A DNA stretch of 46,138 nt, taken from Acidimicrobiia bacterium (lineage in GTDB: Bacteria; Actinomycetota; Acidimicrobiia; Acidimicrobiales; Bin134). The notes beneath the pieces were generated by a model. It had not been told where the DNA came from, did not search any database, and saw nothing but the letters and a program-made list of their open reading frames with translations. The stretch's first letter is position 1. The number at the start of each line of letters is the position of its first letter. The position numbers and the translations under genes were made by a program. Shown one piece after another: positions 16,476 through 24,957 of the stretch. The stretch is taken from contig JAJDYE010000020.1 in assembly GCA_022822905.1 (NCBI GenBank), positions 1-46,138 of the forward strand, written 5' to 3'.

Positions 16476-16552
16476 TGGTGGGCGCGGAGGGACTTGAACC
16501 CCCGGCCTCTTCCTTGTAAGGGAAGCGCTCTTGCCATCTGAGCTACGCGCCC
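16476..16552 (-). tRNA. tRNA-Val (anticodon TAC)
   Basis: Read on the minus strand: acceptor GGGCGCG/CGCGCCC, D stem GCTC/GAGC, anticodon stem CTTCC/GGAAG with loop CTTACAA (anticodon TAC), T stem with loop TTCAAGT, discriminator A and an encoded CCA (16478-16476). All stems pair, with one G-U in the T arm. Confidence 0.96.
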
Positions 16553-16567
16553 GGTGCAACAGCCAGG

Positions 16568-17398
16568 CTAGTGGTGTTTTGCGGCCTCTCCCGCACCAAT
16601 AGCAGCAGGATCGTCGGCGCCGAACGTGCGCCGCTGGGCCAAGGCCTCGTCGAGCAGCGGCGGCGTGGCGGCCACCACTGGGTAGCGCCGCTCGGCCAGG
16701 TCGTCGGGCAGCAGAGGCCGCCCCCAGGCCTCGCCCATGGCCACACCGGCCTCGGCGCACACCAATGCCGCACCCAGATAGTCCCAGGTGGAGTGGCCCT
16801 CGTTGGTGCAATCGATGTAGGCGTCGAGAACTCCCTCGGCCACCGCGGTCATATCCAGGGCGATCGATCCCAGCACCCGGTATTGCCTCCAGCCCAGGTG
16901 GCGGGGGGGAATGTAGGTGAGCCCTACCGTGGCCTCTCCCAGCGACCGTTGTCCCGAGGGCCCCGATCCCCGGCGGGGTTCGCCTTCGGTGAGGGGAGCT
17001 AGCGGGCGGCCATTGACGGTGGCGCCTTGGCCCCGAACGGCTCGGTAGGCCTTGTTGTTCACCAGATTGAGCACCAGCGCGGCCAGCATCCCCTCGGAGT
17101 CGACCGCGCAGAAGCTGGTGGAATACCACGGCAGGCCGCGGGCCGCGTTGGTGGAGCCGTCCACGGGGTCGAGCACCACCACGAGCTCCCGGTCGGCGTC
17201 GTGCGATCCCGATTCCTCGCTGTACACCCCGAAGCCGGCCTCGGCCAGCACCTCTCGGGCCGCTTCATCGGCGGCCACGTCGAAGCTGTACTGGCCTTCT
17301 CGGTTCCCGGTGAGCTGGCCACCGTCGATCCGGGCCACTGCCTCGGCCACTCGGGCTGCGGCCTGGTCGAAGACGGTCAGAATCCGGTCGCTGTCCAC
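16568..17398 (-). CDS. Inositol monophosphatase family protein
   Basis: 276 residues, start GTG 17398. The three metal-site motifs of the lithium-sensitive Mg-dependent phosphatase family are present: YSEESG (Glu61/62), LDPVDGSTN (Asp77, Asp80) and STWDYLGAALVCAEAG (Asp206). It hydrolyses a phosphomonoester such as inositol-1-phosphate, histidinol phosphate, PAP or fructose-1,6-bisphosphate; the motif set does not separate these. In actinobacteria inositol monophosphatases feed mycothiol and phosphatidylinositol synthesis. It lies 15 bp from tRNA-Val and is divergent from the unknown gene at 17452. Confidence 0.9.
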   Translation of the reverse strand: MDSDRILTVFDQAAARVAEAVARIDGGQLTGNREGQYSFDVAADEAAREVLAEAGFGVYSEESGSHDADRELVVVLDPVDGSTNAARGLPWYSTSFCAVDSEGMLAALVLNLVNNKAYRAVRGQGATVNGRPLAPLTEGEPRRGSGPSGQRSLGEATVGLTYIPPRHLGWRQYRVLGSIALDMTAVAEGVLDAYIDCTNEGHSTWDYLGAALVCAEAGVAMGEAWGRPLLPDDLAERRYPVVAATPPLLDEALAQRRTFGADDPAAIGAGEAAKHH

Positions 17399-17451
17399 CG
17401 GGGTGAAACTAACCGCTATCGGATAGCCAGCACGGTCAATTTCGTGGCAGT

Positions 17452-18024
17452 GTGGGACTCTTGGCTGTCGTCGATATCGCCACCTTCATCGCCGATCTCA
17501 AGGACCACGCCGCCGATCACGGCTTCCACGTCCACGATGATCGCCATTTCGTGGAGACCTACTCCATGCGCCAGGCCTGGGAGGTGGATCTGCACCCCGC
17601 GGCGGCCTGCGGCGGCCCGCTTGATGTACACATCACGCTGGAGGTGGACCCCCGGGTGATGCTGGGCTTCGAGGACCACGTGATGGAGCTGCCCGAGGGG
17701 GTGGAACCCACCGAGGACTTCAAGCTGCCCATGGTGGTGTCGTGGAGCCTGCCCCCGCTGCCCGACGGCCCCGACCTGCTGCTGTTGGCCACCGACCTGG
17801 CCGGCATCGGCGGCATGGAGCTGCCTCTGGATGTGTCGGCCATCGACGCCTACGCCGCGGTCACCGACGCCCCGGAGCGGAGCATCTCCATTACCGCACG
17901 GGTGGAGGTGTCGATCAGCGGCATGTTCACCGGCCAGGAGTGCCTGGGCGGCGTGATGCCCAAGGTGGCGGAGATCAGCGAGTTCCTGCTCGACCGGGCC
18001 CCCGCCTGGCTGGGCGACGTCTAG
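17452..18024 (+). CDS. Hypothetical protein
   Basis: 190 residues from GTG 17452; other near starts are possible. It is acidic, soluble, and without signal peptide or membrane helix. Patterns such as 'ATFIADLKDHAADHGFHVHDDRHFVETYSMRQAWEVDLHPA' and later alternating strands ('SISITARVEVSISGMF') suggest a compact alpha/beta protein. I do not recognise a family. Codon bias matches the neighbours, so it is a real gene. It is divergent from the phosphatase gene (53 bp) and 98 bp upstream of the PAP2-type gene. Confidence 0.65.
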   Translation: MGLLAVVDIATFIADLKDHAADHGFHVHDDRHFVETYSMRQAWEVDLHPAAACGGPLDVHITLEVDPRVMLGFEDHVMELPEGVEPTEDFKLPMVVSWSLPPLPDGPDLLLLATDLAGIGGMELPLDVSAIDAYAAVTDAPERSISITARVEVSISGMFTGQECLGGVMPKVAEISEFLLDRAPAWLGDV

Positions 18025-18122
18025 ACGTATCCGAGGGCACCCAAGCCTCTGTCGGCGCCGATGGGACTAGCCGAGTGAACCGGTGGAAAATCTCGGTAAC
18101 GAATCGGTAACATTAAGGTCCC

Positions 18123-18929
18123 ATGGTTCGTCAGCTCAAGATCATCGTCGCGCCGGAAATCGCCGGCAACGCGCGGAGCTGGCGCAATTTCCCTGGTCAA
18201 GTACTGATTGTGACGGTGGCCGCGCTCATCTACTTCGGGGTGCGGATGATCACCAAAGGGGCCGAGGTCGCCGCGTTCAAGAACGCCTACGACCTGCTGA
18301 CCTTCGAGTCCACCCTGGGCCTGGACTTCGAGGCTTGGTCGCAGAGTGCAATCCTCGACTACCACTGGGCGGTGACGTTCTTCAACTGGGTGTACATCTG
18401 GCTCCACTGGCCGGTGATCATCGGAGCGCTGCTGGTGCTGTACCACTACAACCGGCGCCGCTACACCCTGATGCGCAATGCCATGATCATCTCCGGCGCG
18501 CTGGGCCTGGTGTTTTTCGCCTTCTTCCCGGTGGCACCGCCCCGCTTCTTCGACGGTTTCACCGACACGGTTACCGAGCTGTCCACCTCCTACAAGTACC
18601 TCCAGCCTCCGTCGGTGGTGAACAAGTACGCCGCTTTGCCCAGTTTCCATGTGGGATGGAACGTGCTGGCCTGCGTGATCTTGTTCCGCACTGTGCGGTC
18701 GATTCCGGTGCGGATCTTTGCGGTGGCCTCGCCGCTGCTGATGGCGGTGGCGGTGGTGCTCACCGGCAACCACTGGGTGATCGACGGTTTCGTAGGTACG
18801 GCACTGGCCATGATCGGCCTGTACGTCGCCCACCGCCTGGGCTGGCTCACCAACCGCTGGCGGGAAGAGGACGCCGAGGAAGAAGAAGTGGGCCCGGCGG
18901 GGATCGAACCCGCGACCGAGCGATTATGA
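18123..18929 (+). CDS. PAP2-superfamily membrane enzyme (inositol-phosphotransferase/phosphatase type)
   Basis: 268 residues with about six transmembrane helices. The phosphatase motifs are 'FPVAPPRFFDGF' (motif C1-like region), 'ALPSFHVGWN' (PSxH, catalytic His) and 'TGNHWVIDGFVG' (HxxxD), on the extracytoplasmic face as in PAP2_3/Aur1-like enzymes. In actinobacteria this group includes lipid phosphatases and enzymes handling phosphatidylinositol-type lipids; the substrate is not decided here. The reading frame ends GPAGIEPATERL, which is the complement of the tRNA gene on the other strand: the stop codon falls in the anticodon-stem region of that tRNA (41-bp overlap). The last dozen residues are therefore not conserved protein sequence. 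Confidence 0.85.
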   Translation: MVRQLKIIVAPEIAGNARSWRNFPGQVLIVTVAALIYFGVRMITKGAEVAAFKNAYDLLTFESTLGLDFEAWSQSAILDYHWAVTFFNWVYIWLHWPVIIGALLVLYHYNRRRYTLMRNAMIISGALGLVFFAFFPVAPPRFFDGFTDTVTELSTSYKYLQPPSVVNKYAALPSFHVGWNVLACVILFRTVRSIPVRIFAVASPLLMAVAVVLTGNHWVIDGFVGTALAMIGLYVAHRLGWLTNRWREEDAEEEEVGPAGIEPATERL

Positions 18930-18961
18930 GTCGCCTGCTCTGACCACTGAGCTACGGGCCC
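18889..18961 (-). tRNA. tRNA-Ile2 (CAT anticodon, probably lysidine-modified); tRNA-Met is the alternative
   Basis: Minus strand: acceptor GGGCCCG/CGGGCCC, D arm GCTC/GAGC, anticodon arm GGCGA-CTCATAA-TCGCT (anticodon CAT), T arm GCGGG-TTCGATC-CCCGC, discriminator A, no encoded CCA. The anticodon arm and variable loop look like the bacterial minor isoleucine tRNA that TilS converts to read AUA, rather than elongator Met. That call is from memory of the E. coli gene. Confidence 0.85.
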
Positions 18962-19003
18962 GCCGACAGCCTATTGGGCGGGACTCTTGCACTGGTGCTG
19001 GTT

Positions 19004-19079
19004 TGGCTCCGGGGGTGAGACTCGAACTCACAACCTAGCGGTTAACAGCCGCTTGCTCTGCCGGTTGAGCTACCCCGGA
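19004..19079 (-). tRNA. tRNA-Asn (anticodon GTT)
   Basis: Minus strand: acceptor TCCGGGG/CCCCGGA, D arm GCTC/GAGC, anticodon arm AGCGG-CTGTTAA-CCGCT (anticodon GTT), T arm GTGAG-TTCGAGT-CTCAC, discriminator G and an encoded CCA (19006-19004). It lies 42 bp upstream of the CAT tRNA in the same direction, so the two are probably co-transcribed. Confidence 0.96.
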
Positions 19080-19113
19080 TCAGCCTGTGATTTTACCCTG
19101 CCCACAGACTGGC

Positions 19114-19956
19114 TCACTCATCCAATACGACGGCGAGCACCGAAATTGCCACCAGGGGGACCCCCAGCCACTGCAATCCGCCGAGCTGCTCGTCGAACAA
19201 GAACCAGGCCCACATCACGGCCAGGCCCGGGGCGGTCATGTTCAACAGAGAGATGGTGCGCAAAGACACGTACCGGTGGCTGTAGTTGAACGTTAGGTGG
19301 GCCACTCCGGCGGTCACCGCCATGGCGGCGGCCACCCCCCAGCTCCAGGTGTCGCTTATGAACAGGGGGTCGAACGACAACAGCGCGATGGGCAGCATGA
19401 GGGCGGCGGCGATGGTGGACCAGCCCGCCTGATACTCCAGCGCGGTCAAGTGATTGCGGGCGATGCGGGAAGCCACCAGATAGCCGGAGAAGGACATCAC
19501 GGCCACCACCGCCAGCACATCGCCGGTGAGCGATCCGCCCCCGGTGCTCTCGGAGCGGCCCAGCAGCATCATCACCATCCCGGCGATGGCCACCGGGGTG
19601 GCCACGATCACCCGGTAGCTGATCTGCTCCTTGAAGATCCGGCTAGCGGCCCACAGCAAGAAGATGGGGGCAGTGGCGCCTATGACCATGGCGTTGGCCA
19701 CCGACGTGGTCTTGATGGCGGTGAAGAACGTGGCCCCGTTGACGGTGAACACCACCCCGCCGGCCAACGAGTGGCGCAGCACCCGGCGGTCGAGACGGCC
19801 TCCCCGAAGGTGGAGGGCGGCCACCGCCCACGCCGCCGCTCCTATTAGCCGCCAGAAAGCGAACGGCAGGGCCCCAAACTCGTTGTCGCGGACGAAGACC
19901 GGACCCCAGCTGAACAAGAAGACGCCGGTGGCCGCCGCCCACATCCCCAAGCCCAT
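19114..19956 (-). CDS. EamA/DMT-family transporter (drug/metabolite transporter)
   Basis: About 280 residues with ten predicted transmembrane helices as two EamA repeats: 'WGPVFVRDNEFGALPFAFWRLIGAA' through 'AGMVMMLLGRS', then 'DVLAVVAVMSFSGYLVASRIA' through 'GVPLVAISVLAVVL'. The start is ATG 19956 or the ATG four codons later. The open frame continues upstream, but that part overlaps the LLM gene and has no membrane character. DMT proteins export amino acids, nucleobases or drugs; the substrate is unknown. The gene follows the LLM gene by 58 bp in the same direction. Confidence 0.88.
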   Translation of the reverse strand: MGLGMWAAATGVFLFSWGPVFVRDNEFGALPFAFWRLIGAAAWAVAALHLRGGRLDRRVLRHSLAGGVVFTVNGATFFTAIKTTSVANAMVIGATAPIFLLWAASRIFKEQISYRVIVATPVAIAGMVMMLLGRSESTGGGSLTGDVLAVVAVMSFSGYLVASRIARNHLTALEYQAGWSTIAAALMLPIALLSFDPLFISDTWSWGVAAAMAVTAGVAHLTFNYSHRYVSLRTISLLNMTAPGLAVMWAWFLFDEQLGGLQWLGVPLVAISVLAVVLDE

Positions 19957-20014
19957 GCCGGACTTGGACGTAGGGGCACCGGCGGTTCCCGGCCCCGAGG
20001 CGGGTGGCGAAGAG

Positions 20015-21124
20015 CTAATGGTCGAACGCCGGCAAAACGTGGCGGCCGAAGAGCTCGATGGAGGCCATGACCTTGTCGTGGGGGATGTTGTAGGGCTGTA
20101 CTGCGCAGAACAGCAGATCAGTGCCGATTTCCTCATAGCCCTTGGCCAGGCGGATCACCTGGTCGGGATCGCCGATCAGCGCGGTGCCCATATCCACCAG
20201 CCCCTCCAGGTTCATGGCCTGCTCGGCCATGCCGCTGTCGAGCAACTCGGTGATCGCGCCGAGGTATTGGAAGTCGTTGAACTCCAGATTGCGGTCGGCC
20301 TGCCAGGCGGGCATCGAGGCCGAGAGCTGCAATCCGGCGATGGGGTACCACTCGAACGACTGGCGCCCCACCTCGTAGGCCTCCTCGGTGGTGGGCGCGC
20401 AGTGCACCATGGTGAAGCTGGCCACCCGGTTGTTGATGCGCCCGCCCACCGGGTTGGCGCAGTCAGCGATGGCACTGCGGTAGATGTCGATCTTGTTCTT
20501 CAGGTCGGGCATGGGCACGAACACGCTGAACGACAGCAGCCCCATGCCCATGGAGCCCACGATGTGGTGGGTTTCGTCGCTGCCCGCCGCAGCCCACATT
20601 GGCGGGCATGGCTTCTGGAGGGGCTTGGGGATCACCCGGCGCCGGGGCATCGACCAGTACTGGCCATCGAAGCTGTGCTCGTCGTTCATCCAGCAGCCGG
20701 CGATGTGCTCCACGGCCTCGGTCCACATGGCCCGGGTCTCGTTGGGGTCGATGCCGAAGCCCTCCAGCTCGGCCCGGCTGTTGGACCGGCCGGTGCCGAA
20801 CTCCACTCGGCCGCCGCTGATCACATCCAGGGTGGCGGCCGACTCGGCCGAGCGCACCGGATGGTTGTAGGGCTGAGGGGCGAGCCGCACCCCGTAGCCG
20901 ATGCGGATGTTCTCGGTGCGGGCTGCGATGGCGCCGTAGAGCACCTCGGGGTTGGAGCAGTGGGAGTACTCCTCCAAGAAGTGGTGCTCCACCGTCCACA
21001 CGCTGTCGAAGCCCATCTTGTCGGCCAGGATGGCCTGCTCCAGCACCTCGGCGTAGGCCCGGCGCTCGCTGTCCTCGTCCCAGGGGCGGGGCACGGGGAT
21101 CTCATAGAACAGGGCGAACCTCAT
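20015..21124 (-). CDS. LLM class flavin-dependent oxidoreductase (luciferase-like monooxygenase), second copy
   Basis: 369 residues, ATG 21124. Luciferase-family motifs are MGFDSVWTVEHHFLEEYSH (about 37-55), 'YNHPVRSAESAATLDVISGGRVEFGTGRS' (about 85-113) and 'PPMWAAAGSDETHHIVGSMGMGLL'. It shares the EHHFLE-YSH signature and overall layout with the LLM protein at 8327-9520, so it is a diverged paralogue. The cofactor is FMN or F420. It lies 13 bp downstream of the molybdenum-hydroxylase large subunit on the same strand, so the two oxidative systems are probably co-expressed in one catabolic pathway. Confidence 0.9.
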   Translation of the reverse strand: MRFALFYEIPVPRPWDEDSERRAYAEVLEQAILADKMGFDSVWTVEHHFLEEYSHCSNPEVLYGAIAARTENIRIGYGVRLAPQPYNHPVRSAESAATLDVISGGRVEFGTGRSNSRAELEGFGIDPNETRAMWTEAVEHIAGCWMNDEHSFDGQYWSMPRRRVIPKPLQKPCPPMWAAAGSDETHHIVGSMGMGLLSFSVFVPMPDLKNKIDIYRSAIADCANPVGGRINNRVASFTMVHCAPTTEEAYEVGRQSFEWYPIAGLQLSASMPAWQADRNLEFNDFQYLGAITELLDSGMAEQAMNLEGLVDMGTALIGDPDQVIRLAKGYEEIGTDLLFCAVQPYNIPHDKVMASIELFGRHVLPAFDH

Positions 21125-21137
21125 TGGTTGGACACTC

Positions 21138-23459
21138 CTAGGAGTCGGAAGCCGAGGCGATCAGGCTGAGCACCGCGTTGGGATCGAGGGGCTGGCGGTT
21201 GGGGTACACCCCGAAGGGGGCCAAGGCGTCGGCCACCGCGTTGAACACCGCCGGGGGCGCTCCGATGGCGCCGCCTTCTCCGGTTCCCTTGTGCCCGCCG
21301 GGGGTGTCGGAGGGCACCACCACGTGGCCGCACTCCAGATCGGGCACCTCGGCCGCGGTGGGCACCAGATAGTCGAGGAAGGTGGACGCCAGCGGATTGC
21401 CGCTCTCGTCGTAGACGCAGTGCTCGTACAGCACCCCGCCGATGCCCTGCACCACTCCCCCGGCGATCTGGCCGTCGACCACCATGGGGTTGATCAGCAC
21501 CCCGCAGTCCTCGCTCACCACGTAGCGCAGCAGCGTGACCTTGCCGGTGCCGGGGTCGAGCTCGCAGGTGCAGATGTGGCAGGCGTTGGAGTGGGTGGAG
21601 GGCGGGGCCTTGTAGCGGGCGGTGTGCTCGAGGCCGGCCTCGGTGTCGGGGGGCAGCGCGTCGGAGTTCTGGTAGGCGGTGGCTGCCACCTGGGCCATCG
21701 TCATCGACGCGGCCGGCGTACCCTTGACCGAGATCACCCCGTCGGCCACCTCCAGGTCGTCGGCCGAGGCCTCCATCAGGTGGGCGGCGATGGCCACCAC
21801 CTTGTCCCGCACGCCCGAGGCCGCGGCCCGGGCTGCGCTGCCGGCGATGACTGCCGAGCGGCTGCCGCCGGTGCCGAACCCGTAGCCGGAGCCGTGGCCC
21901 TGGTGCAGGGTGACGTCTTCGGGGCGAACCCCGAGCTCGTCGGCCACCAGTTGGGCGATGGTGGTCTCCAGGCTCTGGCCGTGCGAGCCGGTGCCCATGA
22001 ACACGTTGACGTGGCCGTCTACTTCCACCCGGAGCATGGCCGATTCGGTGCCCAGCGGCCCCATGCCCATCGAGGTGGGCTCTATGTACAGGGCCATGCC
22101 CAGGCCCAGGTAGCGCCCCTCCTCGCGGGCCTTGGCCTGCTCGGCCCGGAAATCGTCGTAGCCGATCATCTCTGCGGCCTGCTCCAGGGTCTGCTCCGGG
22201 GAGATGGTGGTCTCGAAGAACAGGCCGGTGGACACCTGATAGGGCAGGTCGTCGGGCTTCAGCACGTTTTGGCGGCGCAGCTCAAGGGGGTCCATGCCGA
22301 TCTCTCGAGCCACCCGATCGATCATCTGCTCGCGGGCCACGCTCTCCATCTGCCACGGGCCCCGATAGGCCCCCCGGCCACAGGTGTTGGTGTAAACCGT
22401 GCGGGCCCGCCAACTCACCGGCCCCATCCGGTAGGGACCGGGATAGAGCATGGTGGCCATGGCGCCGGGCGTGGCCGGGCCGCCCAGCGGGTAGGCGCCG
22501 TCGTCTTCGAGCTGGTCCAAGTCGGCGGCCAAGAAGTTGCCGTCTTCGTCCACCGCCATGGTGACCGTCATCTGCTCGATGCGGGCGTGGTTGGAGGCCA
22601 GCAGGTTCTCCCGCCGGTCCTCGATCCACTTCACCGGGCTGGCCAGGAGCTTGGCGGCCACCAATACCGCCATGTCCTCTCGTCCCAAGAACATCTTCTG
22701 GCCGAATCCGCCACCCACGTCGCCGAAGTGGACCACGATCTTGTGCTCGCCGATGCCCAGCACCCTGGCGCCCACGAGCTGCATCTCGTGGGGGCTCTGG
22801 GTGGAGGCCCACACCTCCATCACCCCGGCGTGAGGCTGCCAGGAGGCCACGATTCCCCGGGTTTCCATGGGCACGTTGGTCTGGCGGTGCTGGTGCCAGG
22901 TTTCGGTGATGATGTGGGCCGCGTCGGCGAACGCCTCCTCTTGGGCCGGGTTGGGCACGGGCAGGTCGTGGGCCAGGTTGCTGCCCAGTTCGGGATGGAC
23001 GAGGTCGTCGGATTCGGCCGCGGTCTCGTAGTCCACCACCGGGTCGAGCGGCTCGAATTCCACCTCCACCAGATCGAGGGCGTCCTCGGCGATGTAGCGG
23101 CTATCGGCTACCACCATCACATAGGGGTCGCCCACGAAGCGCACGTCGCCGTCGGCCAGCATGTTGGCCGGGGGCGCGGGTGACTCGGGCGGATGAAGCG
23201 ACGCCCGCAGCGAATCGTTGTGGGAGTTGAGGTCGGCGCCGGTGTACACGGCGTGGACCCCTTCGAGCGCCTCGGCGGCCGAGGTATCGAGACGGGTGAT
23301 GGTGGCCCGGGCCAGGTCGCTGCGCCCGAAGGCGGCGTGGAGCATGCCGGGCAGAACGATGTCGTCCACGTAGCGCCCGTGACCGGTGACGAGGCGGGGG
23401 TCTTCCAGCCGCTTGACCGACTGGCCGACGTAGCGGGCGGCGGCTGCTGTGTTACTCAT
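21138..23459 (-). CDS. Molybdenum hydroxylase large subunit (xanthine dehydrogenase/CoxL family)
   Basis: 773 residues, the molybdopterin-cytosine-dinucleotide-binding catalytic subunit. Family landmarks: GHGRYVDDI near the start, 'GDVGGGFGQKMF' (Moco-binding glycine run), 'GRGAYRGPWQMES' at the active-site loop (about 358-370), 'GSHGQSLETTIAQLVADELG', and 'GTGEGGAIGAPPAVFNAVADAL' near the end, carrying the catalytic Glu. The active-site loop reads AYRGPWQ. Form I CO dehydrogenase has AYRCSFR and form II has AYRGAGR, so this is not a form I CO dehydrogenase; an aldehyde, nicotinate or other N-heterocycle hydroxylase is more likely. The gene overlaps the [2Fe-2S] subunit gene by four bases. 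Confidence 0.92.
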   Translation of the reverse strand: MSNTAAAARYVGQSVKRLEDPRLVTGHGRYVDDIVLPGMLHAAFGRSDLARATITRLDTSAAEALEGVHAVYTGADLNSHNDSLRASLHPPESPAPPANMLADGDVRFVGDPYVMVVADSRYIAEDALDLVEVEFEPLDPVVDYETAAESDDLVHPELGSNLAHDLPVPNPAQEEAFADAAHIITETWHQHRQTNVPMETRGIVASWQPHAGVMEVWASTQSPHEMQLVGARVLGIGEHKIVVHFGDVGGGFGQKMFLGREDMAVLVAAKLLASPVKWIEDRRENLLASNHARIEQMTVTMAVDEDGNFLAADLDQLEDDGAYPLGGPATPGAMATMLYPGPYRMGPVSWRARTVYTNTCGRGAYRGPWQMESVAREQMIDRVAREIGMDPLELRRQNVLKPDDLPYQVSTGLFFETTISPEQTLEQAAEMIGYDDFRAEQAKAREEGRYLGLGMALYIEPTSMGMGPLGTESAMLRVEVDGHVNVFMGTGSHGQSLETTIAQLVADELGVRPEDVTLHQGHGSGYGFGTGGSRSAVIAGSAARAAASGVRDKVVAIAAHLMEASADDLEVADGVISVKGTPAASMTMAQVAATAYQNSDALPPDTEAGLEHTARYKAPPSTHSNACHICTCELDPGTGKVTLLRYVVSEDCGVLINPMVVDGQIAGGVVQGIGGVLYEHCVYDESGNPLASTFLDYLVPTAAEVPDLECGHVVVPSDTPGGHKGTGEGGAIGAPPAVFNAVADALAPFGVYPNRQPLDPNAVLSLIASASDS

Positions 23460-23944
23460 TGCCCTTCTCCCTTCAGCACAGCGGCGGCTTGGCGGGTGGC
23501 GGCCACGATGCCTTGGTATCCGGTGCAGCGGCAGAGATTGCCGGCGATGCCGTGGCGGATCTCATCGTCAGACGGATCGGGGTTGGCCTCCAAGAAGGCA
23601 GCCACCGACACCACGAAGCCGGGAGTGCAGAACCCGCACTGAAGACCGTGGCAGTCGCGGAACGCCTCCTGCACGGGGTGGAGCGTCTCATCGTCGGGGG
23701 CGAGCCCCTCCACGGTGGTTATGTCGGCGCCTTCAGCCTGCACGGCGAACAGCAGACAGGAGCGCACCGCCTCGCCGTCCATCAGCACGGTGCAAGATCC
23801 GCACACCCCGTGCTCGCAGCCCAAATGGACGCCAGTACACAGGGCCTGCTCCCGTAAGAAATCGGCCAGCGTCAACCGGGGCTCGCCCATTCCGCGGCGG
23901 GTGCGGCCGTTGACCGTCATGGAAAGAGGGACCTGATCAGCCAT
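23456..23944 (-). CDS. Molybdenum hydroxylase [2Fe-2S] small subunit (CoxS family)
   Basis: 162 residues with both iron-sulfur clusters. The N-terminal plant-type ferredoxin cluster has Cys43, 48, 51 and 63 (GCEHGVCGSC...C). The C-terminal alpha-helical cluster has Cys103, 106, 138 and 140 (QCGFC...CRC). It passes electrons from the molybdenum site to the FAD subunit. It starts at ATG 23944, overlapping the FAD-subunit stop by eight bases, and its own stop overlaps the large-subunit start (ATGA). The gene order is M-S-L, as in CO-dehydrogenase-like operons. Confidence 0.95.
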   Translation of the reverse strand: MADQVPLSMTVNGRTRRGMGEPRLTLADFLREQALCTGVHLGCEHGVCGSCTVLMDGEAVRSCLLFAVQAEGADITTVEGLAPDDETLHPVQEAFRDCHGLQCGFCTPGFVVSVAAFLEANPDPSDDEIRHGIAGNLCRCTGYQGIVAATRQAAAVLKGEGQ

Positions 23945-24821
23945 TGCCGGCCTCCTGTGTCAGCTGGGCCAAGGCGCTGGCCAGGATCCGGCCCACCAGG
24001 GTGGAACCGGCCCGGCGGCGGTAGTCGGCGCTGGCGTGAACATCGCCGATCGGGTCCATGTCGTCGGCGGCCAGACGCCCGATCTCATGGGGGTCGGCAT
24101 CGGCCGCGGCCAGCCCGATGAGCGCCGCTTCCACCGACGATGCCCGCAGCGGGATGGGGCCCACGCCCAGCATGCCCACCGCGGCCCGGTTGATGCGCCC
24201 CGCTGCGTCGGTGCCGATGCCCACCGCGGCGCCAGCCAGCGCGAAGTCGCCGCTGCGCCGGGCGATCTCGTCGAAGGCGAACCCGGCCGGCTGGTCCCAC
24301 GCCGAGAACCGCAAGGCAACCAGCAGCTCATCGGGGGCCACTGCGGTCATGAACGTGGACTCGAAGAACTCGGCGGCTGGCACCTCCCGGGTGCCTGATG
24401 CCGAAGCGATCTCGGCGGTGCCATCCAGGGCCAGCATCACCGCGGGGTATTCCGACGCCGGATCGGCGTGGGCCACCGAGCCGCCGATGGTGCCCCGGTT
24501 GCGAATCTGGAAATGGCCGATGTGGGGGGTGGCCAGGTGCAGCAGCGGCACTCGGTCGGCCACTGTGGCATCGGTCTCGACCGCGGCCTGACGGGTCATG
24601 GCCGCGATGCGGACGCCGCCGTTGTCGGCGGTCACGCCGAACAACTCGTCCACCCGGTTCAAGTCCACGATGTGCTCGAAGCGGGTGAGGCGCATGGCCA
24701 GCAGGGGCACCAGGCTCTGGCCGCCGGCCAGGGGCTTGGCGTCGTCACCATGCTCGGCCAGCAGGCTCACCACGTCGGCCACCGTTTCGGGAGCGTGGTA
24801 TTCAAAAGGAGCAGGTTTCAC
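23937..24821 (-). CDS. Molybdenum hydroxylase FAD-binding medium subunit (CoxM family)
   Basis: 294 residues from GTG 24821 (VKPAPFEYHAPETVADVVSLL), the normal start of this family; the longer frame to 24986 adds unrelated residues overlapping the divergent gene. FAD-binding motifs are 'AKPLAGGQSLVPLLAMRL' (AGGxS/N) and 'QIRNRGTIGGSVAHADPASEYP' (TIGG). It is the first gene of the operon followed by the [2Fe-2S] and Mo subunits, and accepts electrons for transfer to a quinone or other acceptor. It is divergent from the methyltransferase gene across 136 bp that must contain both promoters. Confidence 0.93.
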   Translation of the reverse strand: MKPAPFEYHAPETVADVVSLLAEHGDDAKPLAGGQSLVPLLAMRLTRFEHIVDLNRVDELFGVTADNGGVRIAAMTRQAAVETDATVADRVPLLHLATPHIGHFQIRNRGTIGGSVAHADPASEYPAVMLALDGTAEIASASGTREVPAAEFFESTFMTAVAPDELLVALRFSAWDQPAGFAFDEIARRSGDFALAGAAVGIGTDAAGRINRAAVGMLGVGPIPLRASSVEAALIGLAAADADPHEIGRLAADDMDPIGDVHASADYRRRAGSTLVGRILASALAQLTQEAGNG

Positions 24822-24957
24822 CGCCGGGGACTGTAGCCCGACTGGGCTGAATGGGTGCAGACCAACCGGCCACGGGGGTTTGGCCTGCTTCGTTGCCGGC
24901 CCGTCGCAGTAGCGCTTGGCCTGCCCCCATGCCCGAGCGTTCTGGCAGACTTGGGCG

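Noticed and set aside
21291..23183. A 630-codon open frame on the plus strand opposite the CoxL-type gene
   Set aside because: Low-complexity Val/Gly/His composition without motifs, while the minus strand encodes a textbook molybdenum hydroxylase.
21138..24821. Aerobic CO dehydrogenase (coxMSL)
   Set aside because: The form I signature AYRCSFR is absent and accessory cox genes are not nearby; only the family-level assignment is kept.
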